Shown here piece by piece: positions 1-12,442 of a stretch of 64,000 bases of DNA. Origin of the DNA: Dryomyza anilis (Eukaryota; Arthropoda; Insecta; Diptera; Dryomyzidae); NCBI GenBank assembly GCA_951804985.1, contig OX638136.1, forward strand, positions 5,831,852 to 5,895,851, read 5' to 3'. Positions within the stretch are counted from its first letter, which is position 1, and the number at the start of each line of letters is the position of its first letter. The notes beneath the pieces are model-generated. The model had not been told where the DNA came from, made no database searches, and saw only the letters and a list, made by a program, of their open reading frames with translations. A program made the position numbers and the translations under genes.

Positions 1-525
1 TGAAAGGGTATATTCAGTTTGGTACGCCGTTTGTAACACCCAGAAGGAAGCATCTCCGGTATGGAAAAGTATATATATTCTTGATCAGCATGACCTCCTG
101 AGTCGATTTAGCGATGTCCGTCTGTCCGTCTGTCTGTCTGTCCGTCTGTCTGTCTGTCTGTCCGTCTGTCTGTCCGTCTGTTGAAATCCCTACTACTTTT
201 AAAATTGAAGAGCTAGATAAATGAAACTTATAACTTAGATTACTAATATACCTACGCTGTATGTGCGAAAAAATCGGTCCATTGTGACCTATGATCCGAC
301 CACTTATGTTCAAATACCACATATAAAATGTATATATAAAGATCAATTTTTATGTATACGTGCTTAGGTAAACTTTTTTTGGTCAAATATATATTGATAT
401 CATGCTCAAATACATTATAATAATGTTTTCCGGCAAAAAGACTTGTGGTTCACAAAAAAAAAAAATCGAAATTCGGTACACCTACCCATTTGTAAATATG
501 GGTATCAAATGATTTCAGGATTCAG
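1..525 (+). mobile_element. mini-me/DINE-like element, copy 1 (truncated)
   Basis: Dispersed non-coding repeat. It has a short (TA)n stretch near 70, the conserved core around 80-115, then a (GTCY)n tract at about 118-180, which is the known layout of dipteran mini-me elements (DINE-1/Helitron-related). The first ~18 bases of the family lie outside the window. The right end stops in the segment matching 19790 of copy 2, so the last ~160 bases of the family, including the terminal hairpin, are missing where the 6.6 kb repeat begins. No coding capacity. Confidence 0.8.
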
Positions 526-734
526 AAATTACGGTTTCAATTATTTGATTAATAAACTCACTATAAGATAATATTTAATTAGTTTTTGTATAATAATATC
601 TTATTAATTATTAAGTAATGATGACCTTTTAAGGTATAGGTTATTGGTTCTTTATCTGATTAATTTTAGTTGTTTGTATATAGATGGTTTTAATATTATA
701 TTAAAACAGATAATTAGTTAAGTATAGTTTTTTT

Positions 735-1451
735 GCAACATACTTCTGGTTATTTTTGGTTTGCTGTGGTGGTTTTGAACATTAATGGATGTTGTCTAGT
801 GAGTTATTATAATGTAACGTTTGTATTGGTTTTATGGGTAATTGGTTTAATGTCTCATATATTTGTTGGTTATTAACAAGTTTAGTGTATTAAATAAGTG
901 ATGTTCTTAAGATTGCAACATATTTCCGGGTGTCTTCCGATTTTTTGCTGTGGTGATTTTGGATACCATTAGCTGGTTGCCCAGTGAGATTTGTTATAAT
1001 ATGGTATATGCATTGGTTTTTCAATATATTTTCTCATTTATAATGAGTTTTTTTAATGATGCTTAATGGAAAGTGTGTTGGAATTAATATAGTGCTGTTG
1101 TTAAGAGTGTAATGGTTTGGTTTTTAATATCATTGGAGATGCGAAGATGTAATAATTATGTTAAGGGAATGGTATATTGTTTCTGTGATTATTAATATAT
1201 GTTTTGGATGCATATATTTTTATTGGATGTATTTGGATGTACTTGCTTGATGGGTTTGTCTTTACCTATTAGGCGGATATTTGCTGTTTGTTTGTCTCCT
1301 TATATGTTGGTGTTGGAATATTGTTATAGATTGTTTGTGAATAGTGTAGTAACCGTAATATTTGGTTGTTATAATTTATATTCATTGTTGTTATTCTATA
1401 CCTATATTAGGTATAATATGTTTAGTTACATTTGGCTTATGTAAATACTAT

Positions 1452-1482
<31 letters not shown>

Positions 1483-2510
1483 GTTTTGGTTAGCATTATA
1501 TTTATTTAGTTTTGGTTAACATTATATGGTATCAATTGCTGATACTAAATATGTTATTGGTAATGAATTTATTATCAATAGGTTGGTTCTTGGTTCATTC
1601 TAGAAGGATATTAACCGGTATATAATTTGTAAGGGGTAGGGTAGCTTGTTATAATTGATGAAATGTTCCTGGATGTTATGTTCAATTTGCTTAGGGGAGT
1701 TTTTATTGACATATTTAATTCCATTTAATTTATGTATTTCATTGGTTTGTTGTGGGGGTTTTTTGGACATTAAAGGTTAGTTGCCCAGCGAGTTATCATT
1801 ATAAAGTGGTATTGTATTGGTTGTTATGGGTAATTGTATTAACGTCCTATATATTGTGTTGGTTAGCAATGATTTTGATGTATTGATTTGGCAATGATCT
1901 CTTTTTGTAACATACTTCCGGTTGTTTCCGGTGCTACTGCGGTAGGTTTGGACACCATTATATGGTTGCCCAGTGAAATTCGTTATGTCATGGTATGTGT
2001 ATTTAGTTGTTATGGTTAATTATATGAACGTTCCATATATTTCTTATTTACAATGAGGTTATTGAGGTTTAATGAAGATTTTTATTGAAATAATTGTTGT
2101 TCTCAATATTGTAAGGGTTTGTTTTTTTGATATTATTTTAGGACACATAAACATATTAATTACGTTAGTGAATGTAATGGTGTTTTCACTATTTAATACA
2201 TTTTATTGGATGTATATACGATTTTGGATGCTTATATAACTATGTGTTTGATGGGTTTGTTCTTGTTTAATAAGCATATATTTTATTGCTGTCTGTTTGA
2301 TTCCCTAGATGTTGGTATTTTTGGAATATTATTCTATAATTTCTTGAATAATGTAGTAATTACAATACTACATATATTTGTTGTTATTCTAAAAATTTAT
2401 GTGAACATTTTTTGTGAATAACTGGAATAACTGTAATATTGGATGTTATAATGTAGATTCGTTGTTGTTGTTCCATACCTAAATATAATTTTTAATATGT
2501 TTAATTACAT
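735..2510. repeat. Internal ~1 kb duplication with ~170-bp sub-repeats
   Basis: Four diverged blocks (about 735-895, 915-1055, 1708-1870 and 1907-2055) share a start like GCAACATACTTCCGG and the motif GGTTGCCCAGTGAG, followed by TTATGGGTAATT-like text. They are arranged as two pairs, and the downstream segments 1198-1435 and 2206-2505 also align, so a ~1 kb block of two sub-repeats plus tail was duplicated and then diverged. The same arrangement is preserved in copy 2 (about 7350-9120), so it predates the 6.6 kb duplication. Confidence 0.65.
1449..1482. repeat. (TTTA)n microsatellite
   Basis: Perfect tetranucleotide run. The corresponding site in copy 2 (about 8065-8080) has far fewer units, which accounts for the ~20-base change in offset between the copies after this point. 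Confidence 0.9.
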
Positions 2511-3344
2511 TAATTTAATATAATATTTGTTATTGTCTGGATGATATTATGTGGTATTAGTTGTTGATATAAAGACATTTTTGGTAATAAATTTATTAAT
2601 GGGTTGGTTCATGGTTTGTTTAAATATATTTAAAAGATGGTTTGTTATCTGTTTGGATATTTAATTGTTATTTGATTTTGTATCCAAATGGCAATGGATT
2701 AAACTATTGTAATAAATAAAAACATGGTTTTAAAAATATGGTTTTAAAAAATAATCTTAAAGTATTTTAAAAAATACTCTTAAAGTGTTTATTAACGTGT
2801 TTGAAAAGGTAATTTATTATTGTTGGCTATTTTACCTGTTGTTTAAATAAAGTTTTTAAAAAAAGATAATTAATTATTATCTGGCTACTATACCTGTTGT
2901 TTGATCGGCTGTTTCCTATTGGGAATGGTTTAAAATATTTTAAAAATAAAAAAAAGGAAGTTTTATATTGGTCTGTTTATTAATAATTAATTATTTGAGA
3001 TCTTATGTTTAATTACATACATTTTGTTTAATAATAATAATAATCTTTTTATATAAAATAAACAATGGATTTGATATGGTTTACATATAGTTAAATTATT
3101 TAAATTAAATTATTAGTAATAAAAGTTTAATAATTACATTGGTGTTTGTCTGTATATGACAATATTGATAAATTAAAAAAATTTTTGATTTGAAAACGAA
3201 TTTTTGGAATTTTTTAAAAAAATTTTAGATAATTTTTTAAAAAAAAGGGGTTTTTTTAAAAAAATGTTAAAAGAATTTTTTAAATTTTTTTTTTGAAATT
3301 TTTGTAATTTAGAAATTTGGTAAACTTGAATTTTTAAAACTTAC

Positions 3345-4075
3345 GATTCTTCAAATAATAGTATTTATTGCCATTCGGTGTAACATATATCTCACGTAAC
3401 ATATGTCCAGCACGACTTGGGTATTTATACCCATGGTACTGTCCCAGTGCTGTATGCCCGAGTAGGCATACCGTTGGACATTGTACCGAGCATCCTGATT
3501 TGGTGACGGCGCACTCCCAACGATGTTGTTGTTGTTGGCCTGGTTTGCTGCACATCGTTTGTTGATAGGTACTGCGGCAGCCAGATCGCCCAGCGAATCG
3601 TCATCACATTCTGTTGATGTAGACTCCTGGTACATCACGGCAGGGGGAGTATCAATACTCAATTTTGTAAATGCTCCGTGCATTTCCGCATGCCGACGCC
3701 GGGCACATCGGCTTGTTGCGATCAACATAGCGTCGTCCTCGACATCGTACACAGGTTCATCGGCACTGTTGTTTTGGGCACATCGGCTCACTTGGGCACA
3801 TCGGCATCACTGGCCATGATAGTAGTGGTGGTGGTGCAGGACTGTGTTTTTTGCAGGTTTTCGGTTCCATCAAGATGAAGATAAAGATGCAAATCAATTG
3901 GTCTGTAATGAAATAAAATTATTTTTAGTGACTGGAGTCTTGATTTTATAACAAAGTTGATTAATTTTTGTGATTGGACTCTTAATTTAATCAAGGTTGG
4001 TTAATAATTGGTTGGGTTTTGTTTTTTGCCTACTTACGATTGGTAGATGCGGTTGTTTCCGTTTGTTTTATCCAT
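3345..4075 (-). pseudogene. Two-exon gene-like island, copy 1
   Basis: A GC-richer island in very AT-rich DNA. On the - strand an ATG at 4075 opens a 38-nt exon (4075-4038) that ends at a consensus donor GTAAGTAGG. A 135-nt intron (4037-3903) ends in a pyrimidine-rich TTTTATTTCATTACAG acceptor. Exon 2 (3902-3345) ends at a second strong donor, GTAAGTTTT. Spliced in phase 2, the first frame stays open only to a TGA at 3788. The middle and end of exon 2 are open in two other frames (3351-3791 and 3334-3555), rich in Asp/Glu/Ser and ending in an NGNKYYYLKNR-like stretch. The gene therefore looks frameshifted, or it is a spliced non-coding transcript. Family not recognised. No downstream acceptor or final exon was identified. 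Confidence 0.45.
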
Positions 4076-5390
4076 TTTGGGTGTTGGCGTATGTTTTCAA
4101 TTGCAATTGATCTTGTTGCTTTATTGAAAGTTGTTGTTTACGTTTTGATATGCGTTACTTGGTTTCTTTGTAATTTTGGTGTATTTGTAAATGGTCGCAT
4201 CTTTATCGATGACTTATAGGGTTAACACATATATACTTATCAGATAATATTTATCGATGATATATACTTTTGTAATATATAAATATAGTTATGTATTGAT
4301 GTCATAGTTATTTAATATATATGTTAATGGAATAAACCATTATATTGATGGATATTTGTAAGTGGTCATTATTAATATGTTATTAATAATATCATATTGA
4401 TGGTTGATTTATGTTTTTATTTATTATTAATATCAGTTTTATGGTTAATAATAAACATTGGTTTTCGGTTACATTATTAGTATTATAATTATTTTTATGA
4501 TGGCATATTATTATGGTTTTCTTGGTGATAATATATAGATGTTATAATTACTTGTGTTTATTTATTTTATGCAGTAGTATGTTTGTCAGTAAACAATTTT
4601 TTTTATTTCTATGTGGTATGCTTTGTTTGTTGCTATTTTATATTAGATTTTATATAAAAATTGTTTTATTTATATCAAATTACGTTGTTTTTTATAGGCT
4701 TAGTTTCCTTTCTAGTATTTGTAATATGTTATAGGATTTGTTTTGTGTTGTGAATAATAATTGTATATATTTCTCAAGATCATTTGATATATGTTTTTAT
4801 GCATATATGGAAATGGGTATGTAATATAAGGTTTTATATTTCTGTGTTTTGAAAAAAGTGTGTTGAGTCGATCATGATTTAATTTGTGGGAAATTGATTA
4901 TGTATATTTGGTATGTTATACATGTATTTATACATGGTTTGTGGTGGAAAGGGTGGGGAATTGTATATTTGGTTTACTTGCCATTATACTTGGAGGAATT
5001 GAAATATTAATTAATATTATAATCAACATCCTATATATTTTTGGAGCAATTATACTATTCTATATATTATTATTATTTAATAATATATATATAACTTTCT
5101 TAAAAAATCCCAACTGATGATTCCATTGGCAATGGATGAAAAACGTTTATTGGGGAGGCCCGTCTTTTTACTACATTGGTTAAAGACGTTAATTACCTTC
5201 ACGGTTCAATTATTATTATTTTTTGTTTTGAGGTGTATGGTACATAGTTAATATAGAAATATATTTTTTATATTATTTATGTTGTATTTATGTTTAATGT
5301 GGAATGTATTAAAGTGCATTTATACATTCATTGATGTGTGGGGTGTTATGTGGGTATGAATATTTTTTGATAAAGTTTTTAAAAATAGTT

Positions 5391-5698
5391 TTAAAAAAGT
5401 TTAAAAATTTTAAAAAAGTTTATAGGGTTGGTTATATTATGTTGGTGAATTATGGAGGTCTTCAACACATGCATTTTTAAAAAATATTTTGGACAGTTTA
5501 CTTAAAATGTTTTTATACAGATTACGTAGTGCTGAGATTATATCTTAAAAAAGTTTAAAAATTTTAAAAAAGTTTATAGGGTTGGTTATATTATGTTGGT
5601 GAATTATGGAGGTCTTCAACACATGCATTTTTAAAAAATATTTTGGACAGTTTACTTAAAATGTTTTTATACAGATTACGTAGTGCTGAGATTATATC
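5391..5698. repeat. 154-bp tandem duplication
   Basis: Two essentially identical units, 5391-5544 and 5545-5698, each running from a TTAAAAAAGTTTAAAAA motif to GATTATATCTT. The same dimer occurs in the second 6.6 kb copy at about 12135-12442, so this event came before the large duplication. Confidence 0.9.
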
Positions 5699-8600
5699 TT
5701 GGTACAGGACTTTAGGACCACATGGTTTTTCATTTTTATTTTTGAAAGGTAGGTTACAATTCATTTCTGAAACAGCATATACTTGTCTTACAGTAATTTA
5801 CAGTGTTTTTTCAAAGTTTTTAAAGATCTTATATAATTTGATTGTTTGGAATCCTATTATTCTTAATTATGCTGTTGTAAATGGGTTGTTTTTCTTGTCT
5901 GATTTATGAGTATTATGTTTTTTAGGTTTATTAGACATTGTTTATGATGAGTTTTTTATAGTATTTTACTAGAATATATTCATTTTTATATAATCAATGT
6001 CTATACTACTATAATTATAACATATTATTCATTTTTCAGTGCAATATAACTATATATTTTACTATTATTGATTATTGCAAGTTTCTTTTGGAACTTGTTT
6101 ATATTATAGCGAATTTGTGTAGGTAGGGTAGACACTTCATCGATATGAAGTGGTAAAATAAATCGATGATGTTATAAGGGCGGCCCATCCCTCTATGTTA
6201 TTACATAATTGTATCCATATTTTTTGGGGATTTCTATATTTTCTTGACTGTTTGTGTTTTAATATTTTGTAATTTTTATCAATTTTTGTTTATTACACCC
6301 TTATGTCGTATATGTTATTGAATTGGGTTCGAATTCTATTTATATAGAAACCCATGTTTCAGTATATATATACATATGACATCTTACCTATTATTATTTT
6401 ATTTTTGTTATATTTAAGGTAATTATATCATGTATTGGTTGTTTAACTCACTCTGTGAGGCCTTTATGTGATGTTACCTTATTCCTGTTGAAGTAGTTAG
6501 TAATGTTACATTGTTAAATAGTTTACGTTCATGCTTTATAAGTAACAGTTTGGCATTTTATATAAAAATATAACTATCATTGAATAAAGTAGAACCTGCC
6601 CCTTAAATATATTTAAAGAATGGCATACTCTAATAACCAGCTTTATGAAGACTAGGTATATGGTAATTAATATATACTTTATATATTGGTTACTATGTCC
6701 AGTTGTCATACATATAGATAGTTATTAGAATTTATGTTTATTCTATATAAATTAAATAAAAATAAATATTTTAAATACATTGATTATTTAAAATGTTTAT
6801 GTGATTTTGTTTTGGTAGTATATATGTTTTTATGTTTGTAGTAGGAACAGAACTTTGTGTTTTTTGCCTTTTAATATTGTGTATATATTTTTTGACGCTA
6901 CATTTGATTTTAATATTTTAGCAATATATGGTTATTAATTTATATTAATTTTTATTAATATATATTTTATCGATATATTTTATTGTTATTATCGTTATTA
7001 TTTATTGAAGAAACTATAAGACAAAATTAATTATAATATATTAATTACAATAATTATGTTTTTATTTATTAATATATGGATATTATTTGTCTGTAATTTT
7101 ATTTATTAATCTTTTATTTATATTTGTTCTGGTGTTATAGAAATTACGGTTTCAATTATTTGATTAATAAACTCACTATAAGAAAATATTTAATAAGTTT
7201 TTGTATAATAATATCTTATTAATTATTAAGTAATGATGACCTTTTAAGGTATAGGTTATTGGTTCTTTATCTGATTAATTTTAGTTGTTTGTATATAGAT
7301 GGTTTGAATATTATATTAAAACAGATAATTAGTTAAGTATAGTTTTTTTGCAACATACTTCTGGTTATTTTTGGTTTGCTGTGGTGGTTTTGAACATTAA
7401 TGGATGTTGTCTAGTGAGTTATTATAATGTAACGTTTGTATTGGTTGTTATGGGTAATTGGTTTAATGTCTCATATATTTGTTGGTTATTAACAAGTTTA
7501 GTGTATTAAATAAGTGATGTTCTTAAGATTGCAACATATTTCCGGGTGTCTTCCGATTTTTTGCTGTGGTGATTTTGGATACCATTAGCTGGTTGCCCAG
7601 TGAGATTTGTTATAATATGGTATATGCATTGGTTTTTCAATATATTTTCTCATTTATAATGAGTTTTTTTAATGATGCTTAATGGAAAGTGTGTTGGAAT
7701 TAATATAGTGCTGTTGTTAAGAGTTTAATGGTTTGGTTTTTAGTATCATTGGAGATGCGAAGATGTAATAATTATGTTAAGGGAATGGTATATTGTTTCT
7801 GTGATTATTAATATATGTTTTGGATGCATATATTTTTATTGGATGTATTTGAAACTACTTGCTTGATGGATTTGTCTTTACCTATTAGGCGGATATTTGC
7901 TGTTTGTTTGTCTCCTTATATGTTGGTGTTGGAATATTGTTATAGATTTTTTGTGAATAGTGTAGTAACCGTAATATTTGGTTGTTATAATTTATATTCA
8001 TTGTTGTTATTCTATACCTATATTAGGTATAATATGTTTAGTTACATTTGGCTTATGTAAATACTATTTATTTATTTAGTTTTGGTTAGCATTATATTTA
8101 TTTAGTTTTGGTTAACATTATATGGTATCAATTGCTGATACTAAATATGTTATTGGTAATGAATTTATTATCAATAGGTTGGTTCTTGGTTCATTCTAGA
8201 AGGATATTAACCGGTATATAATTTGTAAGGGGTAGGGTAGCTTGTTATAATTGATGAAATGTTCCTGGATGTTATGTTCAATTTGCTTAGGGGAGTTTTT
8301 ATTGACATATTTAATTCCATTTAATTTATGTATTTCATTGGTTTGTTGTGGGGGTTTTTTGGACATTAAAGGTTAGTTGCCCAGCGAGTTATCATTATAA
8401 AGTGGTGTTGTATTGGTAGTTATGGGTAATTGTATTAACGTCCTATATATTGTGTTGGTTAACAATGATTTTGATGTATTGATTTGGCAATGATCTCTTT
8501 TTGTAACATACTTCCGGTTGTTTCCGGTGCTACTGCGGTAGGTTTGGACACCATTATATGGTTGCCCAGTGAAATTCGTTATGTCATGGTATGTGTATTT

Positions 8601-9979
8601 AGTTGTTATGGTTAATTATATGAACGTTCCATATATTTCTTATTTACAATGAGGTTATTGAGGTTTAATGAAGATTTTTATTGAAATAATTGTTGTTCTC
8701 AATATTGTAAGGGTTTGTTTTTTTGATATTATTTTAGGACACATAAACATATTAATTACGTTAGTGAATGTAATGGTGTTTTCACTATTTAATACATTTT
8801 ATTGGATGTATATACGATTTTGGATGCTTATATAACTATGTGTTTGATGGGTTTGTTCTTGTTTAATAAGCATATATTTTATTGCTGTCTGTTTGTTTCC
8901 CTAGATGTTGGTATTTTTGGAATATTATTCTATAATTTCTTGAATAATGTAGTAATTACAATACTACATATATTTGTTGTTTGTTTTCTCTATATGTTAG
9001 CGTTAGAATATTATTCTAAAAATTTATGTGAACATTTTTTGTGAATAACTGCAATAACTGTAATATTGGATGTTATAATGTAGATTCGTTGTTGTTGTTC
9101 CATACCTAAATATAATTTTTAATATGTTTAATTACATTAATTTAATGTAATATTTGTTATTGTCTGGATGATATTATGTGGTATTAGTTGTTGATATAAA
9201 GACATTTTTGGTAATAAATTTATTAATGGGTTGGTTCATGGTTTGTTTAAATATATTTAAAAGATGGTTTGTTATCTGTTTGGATATTTAATTGTTATTT
9301 GATTTTGTATCCAAATGGCAATGGATTAAACTATTGTAATAAATAAAAACATGGTTTTAAAAATATGGTTTTAAAAAATACTCTTAAAGTATTTTAAAAA
9401 ATACTCTTAAAGTGTTTATTAACGTGTTTGAAAAGGTAATTTATTATTGTTGGCTATTATACCTGTTGTTTAAAAAGATAATTTTAAATAAAGTTTTTAA
9501 AAAAAGATAATTAATTATTATCTGGCTACTATACCTGTTGTTTGATCGGCTGTTTCCTATTGGGAATGGTTTAAAATATTTTAAAAATAAAAAAAAGGAA
9601 GTTTTATATTGGTCTCTTTATTAATAATTAATTATTTGAGATCTTATGTTTAATTACATACATTTTGTATAATAATAATGTTTTTACATAAAATAAACAA
9701 TGGATTTAATATGGTTTACATATAGTTAAATTATTTAAATTAAATTATTAGTAATAAAAGTTTAATAATTACATTGGTGTTTGTCTGTATATGACAATAT
9801 TGATAAATTAAAAAAAAATTTTGATTTGAAAAGGAATTTTTGGAATTTTTTAAAAAAATTTTAGATAATTTTTTAAAAAAAGGGGTTTTTTTAAAAAAAA
9901 TTTAAAAGAATTTTTTAAATTTTTTTTTTGAAGTTTTTGTAATTTAGATATTTGGTAAACTTGAATTTTTAAAACTTAC

Positions 9980-10767
9980 GATTCTTCAAATAATAGTATT
10001 TATTGCCATTCGGTGTAACATATATCTCAGATGGAGCGGGCTCAGGTAGCTGGAAAGGAGTACGCCATCGGTTTTTCAGGTGGAAGTACTCGGGGTGCTG
10101 CACCCAGACATGGGCAGTTTGTCCAGCACGACTTGGGTATTTATACCCATGGTACTGTCCCAGTGCTGTATGACCGAGTAGGCATACCGTTGGACATTGT
10201 ACCGAGCATCCTGATTTGGTGACGGCGCACTCCCAACGATGTTGTTGGCCTGGTTTGCTGCACATCGTTTGTTGATAGGTACTGCGGCAGCCAGATCGCC
10301 CAGCGAATCGTCATCACATTCTGTTGATGTAGACTACTGGTACATCACGGCAGGGGGAGTATCAATACTCAATTTTGTAAATGCTCCGTGCATTTCCGCA
10401 TGCCGACGCCGGGCACATCGGCTTGTTGCGATCAACATAGCGTCGTCCTCGACATCGTACACAGATTCATCGGCACTGTTGTTTTGGGCTCATCGGCATC
10501 ACTGGCCATGATAGTAGTGGTGGTGGTGCAGGACTGTGTTTTTTGCAGGTTTTCGGTTCCATCAAGATGAAGATAAAGATGCAAATCAATTGGTCTGTAA
10601 TGAAATAAAATTATTTTTAGTGACTGGAGTCTTGATTTTATAACAAAGTTGATTAATTTTTGTGATTGGACTCTTAATTTAATCAAGGTTGGTTAATAAT
10701 TGGTTGGGTTTTGTTTTTTGCCTACTTACGATTGGTAGATGCGGTTGTTTGCGTTTGTTTTATCCAT
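9980..10767 (-). pseudogene. Two-exon gene-like island, copy 2
   Basis: Same structure as at 3345-4075: ATG at 10767, exon 1 10767-10730, donor GTAAGTAGG, a 135-nt intron (10729-10595) with conserved acceptor, and exon 2 10594-9980 ending at donor GTAAGTTTT. All three splice sites are unchanged from copy 1. Exon 2 is 57 nt longer overall; it carries a block near 10029-10117 absent from copy 1 that keeps the terminal frame (9969-10265) open with a plausible composition (HPEYFHLKNRW, FQLPEPAPSEIYV). The initial frame ends at a TGA at 10432, and the middle frame that is open in copy 1 has a TAG here. Not intact as one reading frame; family unknown. Confidence 0.45.
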
Positions 10768-12134
10768 TTTGGGTGTTGGCGTATGTTTTCAATTGCAATT
10801 GATCTTGTTGCTTTATTGAAAGTTGTTGTTTACGTTTTGATATGCGTTACTTGGTTTCTTTGTAATTTTGGTGTATTTGTAAATGGTCGCATTTTTATCG
10901 ATGACTTATAGGGTTAACACATATATACTTATCAGATAATATTTATCGATGATATATACTTTTGTAATATATAAATATAGTTATGTATTGATGTCATAGT
11001 TATTTAACATTTATGTTAATGGAATATACCATTATATTGATGGATATTTGTAATTGGTCATTATTAATATATTATTATTAATATCATATTGATGGTTGAT
11101 TTATGTTTTTATTTATTATTAATATCAGTTTTATGGTTAATAATAAACATTGGTTTTCGGTTACATTATTAGTATTATAATTATTTTTATGATGGCATAT
11201 TATTATGGTTTTCTTGGTGATAATATATAGATGTTATAATTACTTGTGTTTATTTATTTTATGCAGTAGTATGTTTGTCAGTAAACAAATTTTTTATTTT
11301 TATGTGGTATGCTTTGTCTTTTGCTATTTTATATTAGATTTTATATAAAAATTGTTTTATTTATATCAAATTACGTTGTTTTTTATAGGCTTAGTTTCCT
11401 TTTTAGTATTTGTAATGTTATAGGATTTGTTTTGTGTTGTGAATAATAATTGTATATATTTCTCAAGATCATTTGATATATGTTTTTATGCATATATGGA
11501 AATGGGTATGTAATATAAGGTTTTATATTTCTGTGTTTTGAAAAAAGTGTGTTGAGTCGATCATGATTTAATTTGTGGGAAATTGATTATGTATATTTGG
11601 TATGTTATACATGTATTAATACATGGTTTGTGGTGGAAAGGGTGGGGAATTGAGTATATAACTCCTATTTTTTGTTCGAATGTTTGTATATTTGGTTTAC
11701 TTGCTATTATACTTGGAGGAATTGATATATTAATTAATATTATAATCAATATCCTATATATTTTTGGAGCAATTATACTATTCTATATATTATTATTATT
11801 TAATAATATATATATAACTTTCTTAAAAAATCCCAACTGATGATTCCATTAGCAATGGATGAAAAACGTTTATTGGGGAGGCCCGTCTTTTTACTACATT
11901 GGCTAAAGACGTTAATTACCTTCACGGTTCAATTATTATTATTTTTGTTTTGAGGTGTATGGTACATAGTTAATATAGAAATATATTTTTTATATATTTT
12001 TATATTATTTATGTTGTATTTATGTTTAATGTGGAATGTATTAAAGTGCATTTATACATTCATTGATGTGTGGGGTGTTATGTGGGTATGAATATTTTTT
12101 GATAAAGTTTTTAAAAATAGTTTTAAAAAAGTTT

Positions 12135-12442
12135 TAAAAAAGTTTAAAAATTTTAAAAAAGTTTATAGGGTTGGTTATATTATGTTGGTGAATTATGGAG
12201 GTCTTCAACACATGCATTTTTAAAAAATATTTTGGACAGTTTACTTAAAATGTTTTTATACAGATTACGTAGTGCTGAGATTATATCTTAAAAAAGTTTA
12301 AAAATTTTAAAAAAGTTTATAGGGTTGGTTATATTATGTTGGTGAATTATGGAGGTCTTCAACACATGCATTTTTAAAAAATATTTTGGACAGTTTACTT
12401 AAAATGTTTTTATACAGATTACGTAGTGCTGAGATTATATCT
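12135..12442. repeat. 154-bp tandem duplication (copy 2 of the unit)
   Basis: Counterpart of the dimer at 5391-5698, preserved in the second 6.6 kb copy with extra TTTTAAAAAAG text at its left edge. Confidence 0.85.

Larger units (their letters stand above)
526..7140. repeat. 6.6 kb tandem unit, copy 1 (complete)
   Basis: Positions 526-6073 are repeated at 7141-12813 at an offset near 6,615 with only scattered substitutions and small indels, so this is one full unit of a head-to-tail array. The + strand is strongly enriched in T and G. Apart from the island at 3345-4075, no convincing protein frame was seen; the open frames around 1199-1444, 2206-2421 and 4019-5117 are hydrophobic strings expected from T-rich DNA. 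The last ~1,070 bases (6074-7140) have no partner here because copy 2 is truncated. Function unknown. Confidence 0.85.

Noticed and set aside
1199..2421. Hydrophobic ORFs (1199-1444, 2206-2421 and copies at 7815-9044)
   Set aside because: Phe/Leu/Tyr/Ile strings expected from T-rich DNA; the paired frames diverge with frame-breaking indels and have no family resemblance. A mitochondrial insertion was considered for the same reason and dropped.
6140..6157. Palindrome ACTTCAT-CGAT-ATGAAGT as an operator or hairpin gene
   Set aside because: A single short inverted repeat in AT-rich DNA with no conserved context; chance is likely.
526..7140. HeT-A/TART-type telomeric retrotransposon
   Set aside because: The strand bias is similar, but there is no gag or RT frame and no oligo(A)/oligo(T) junction between units.
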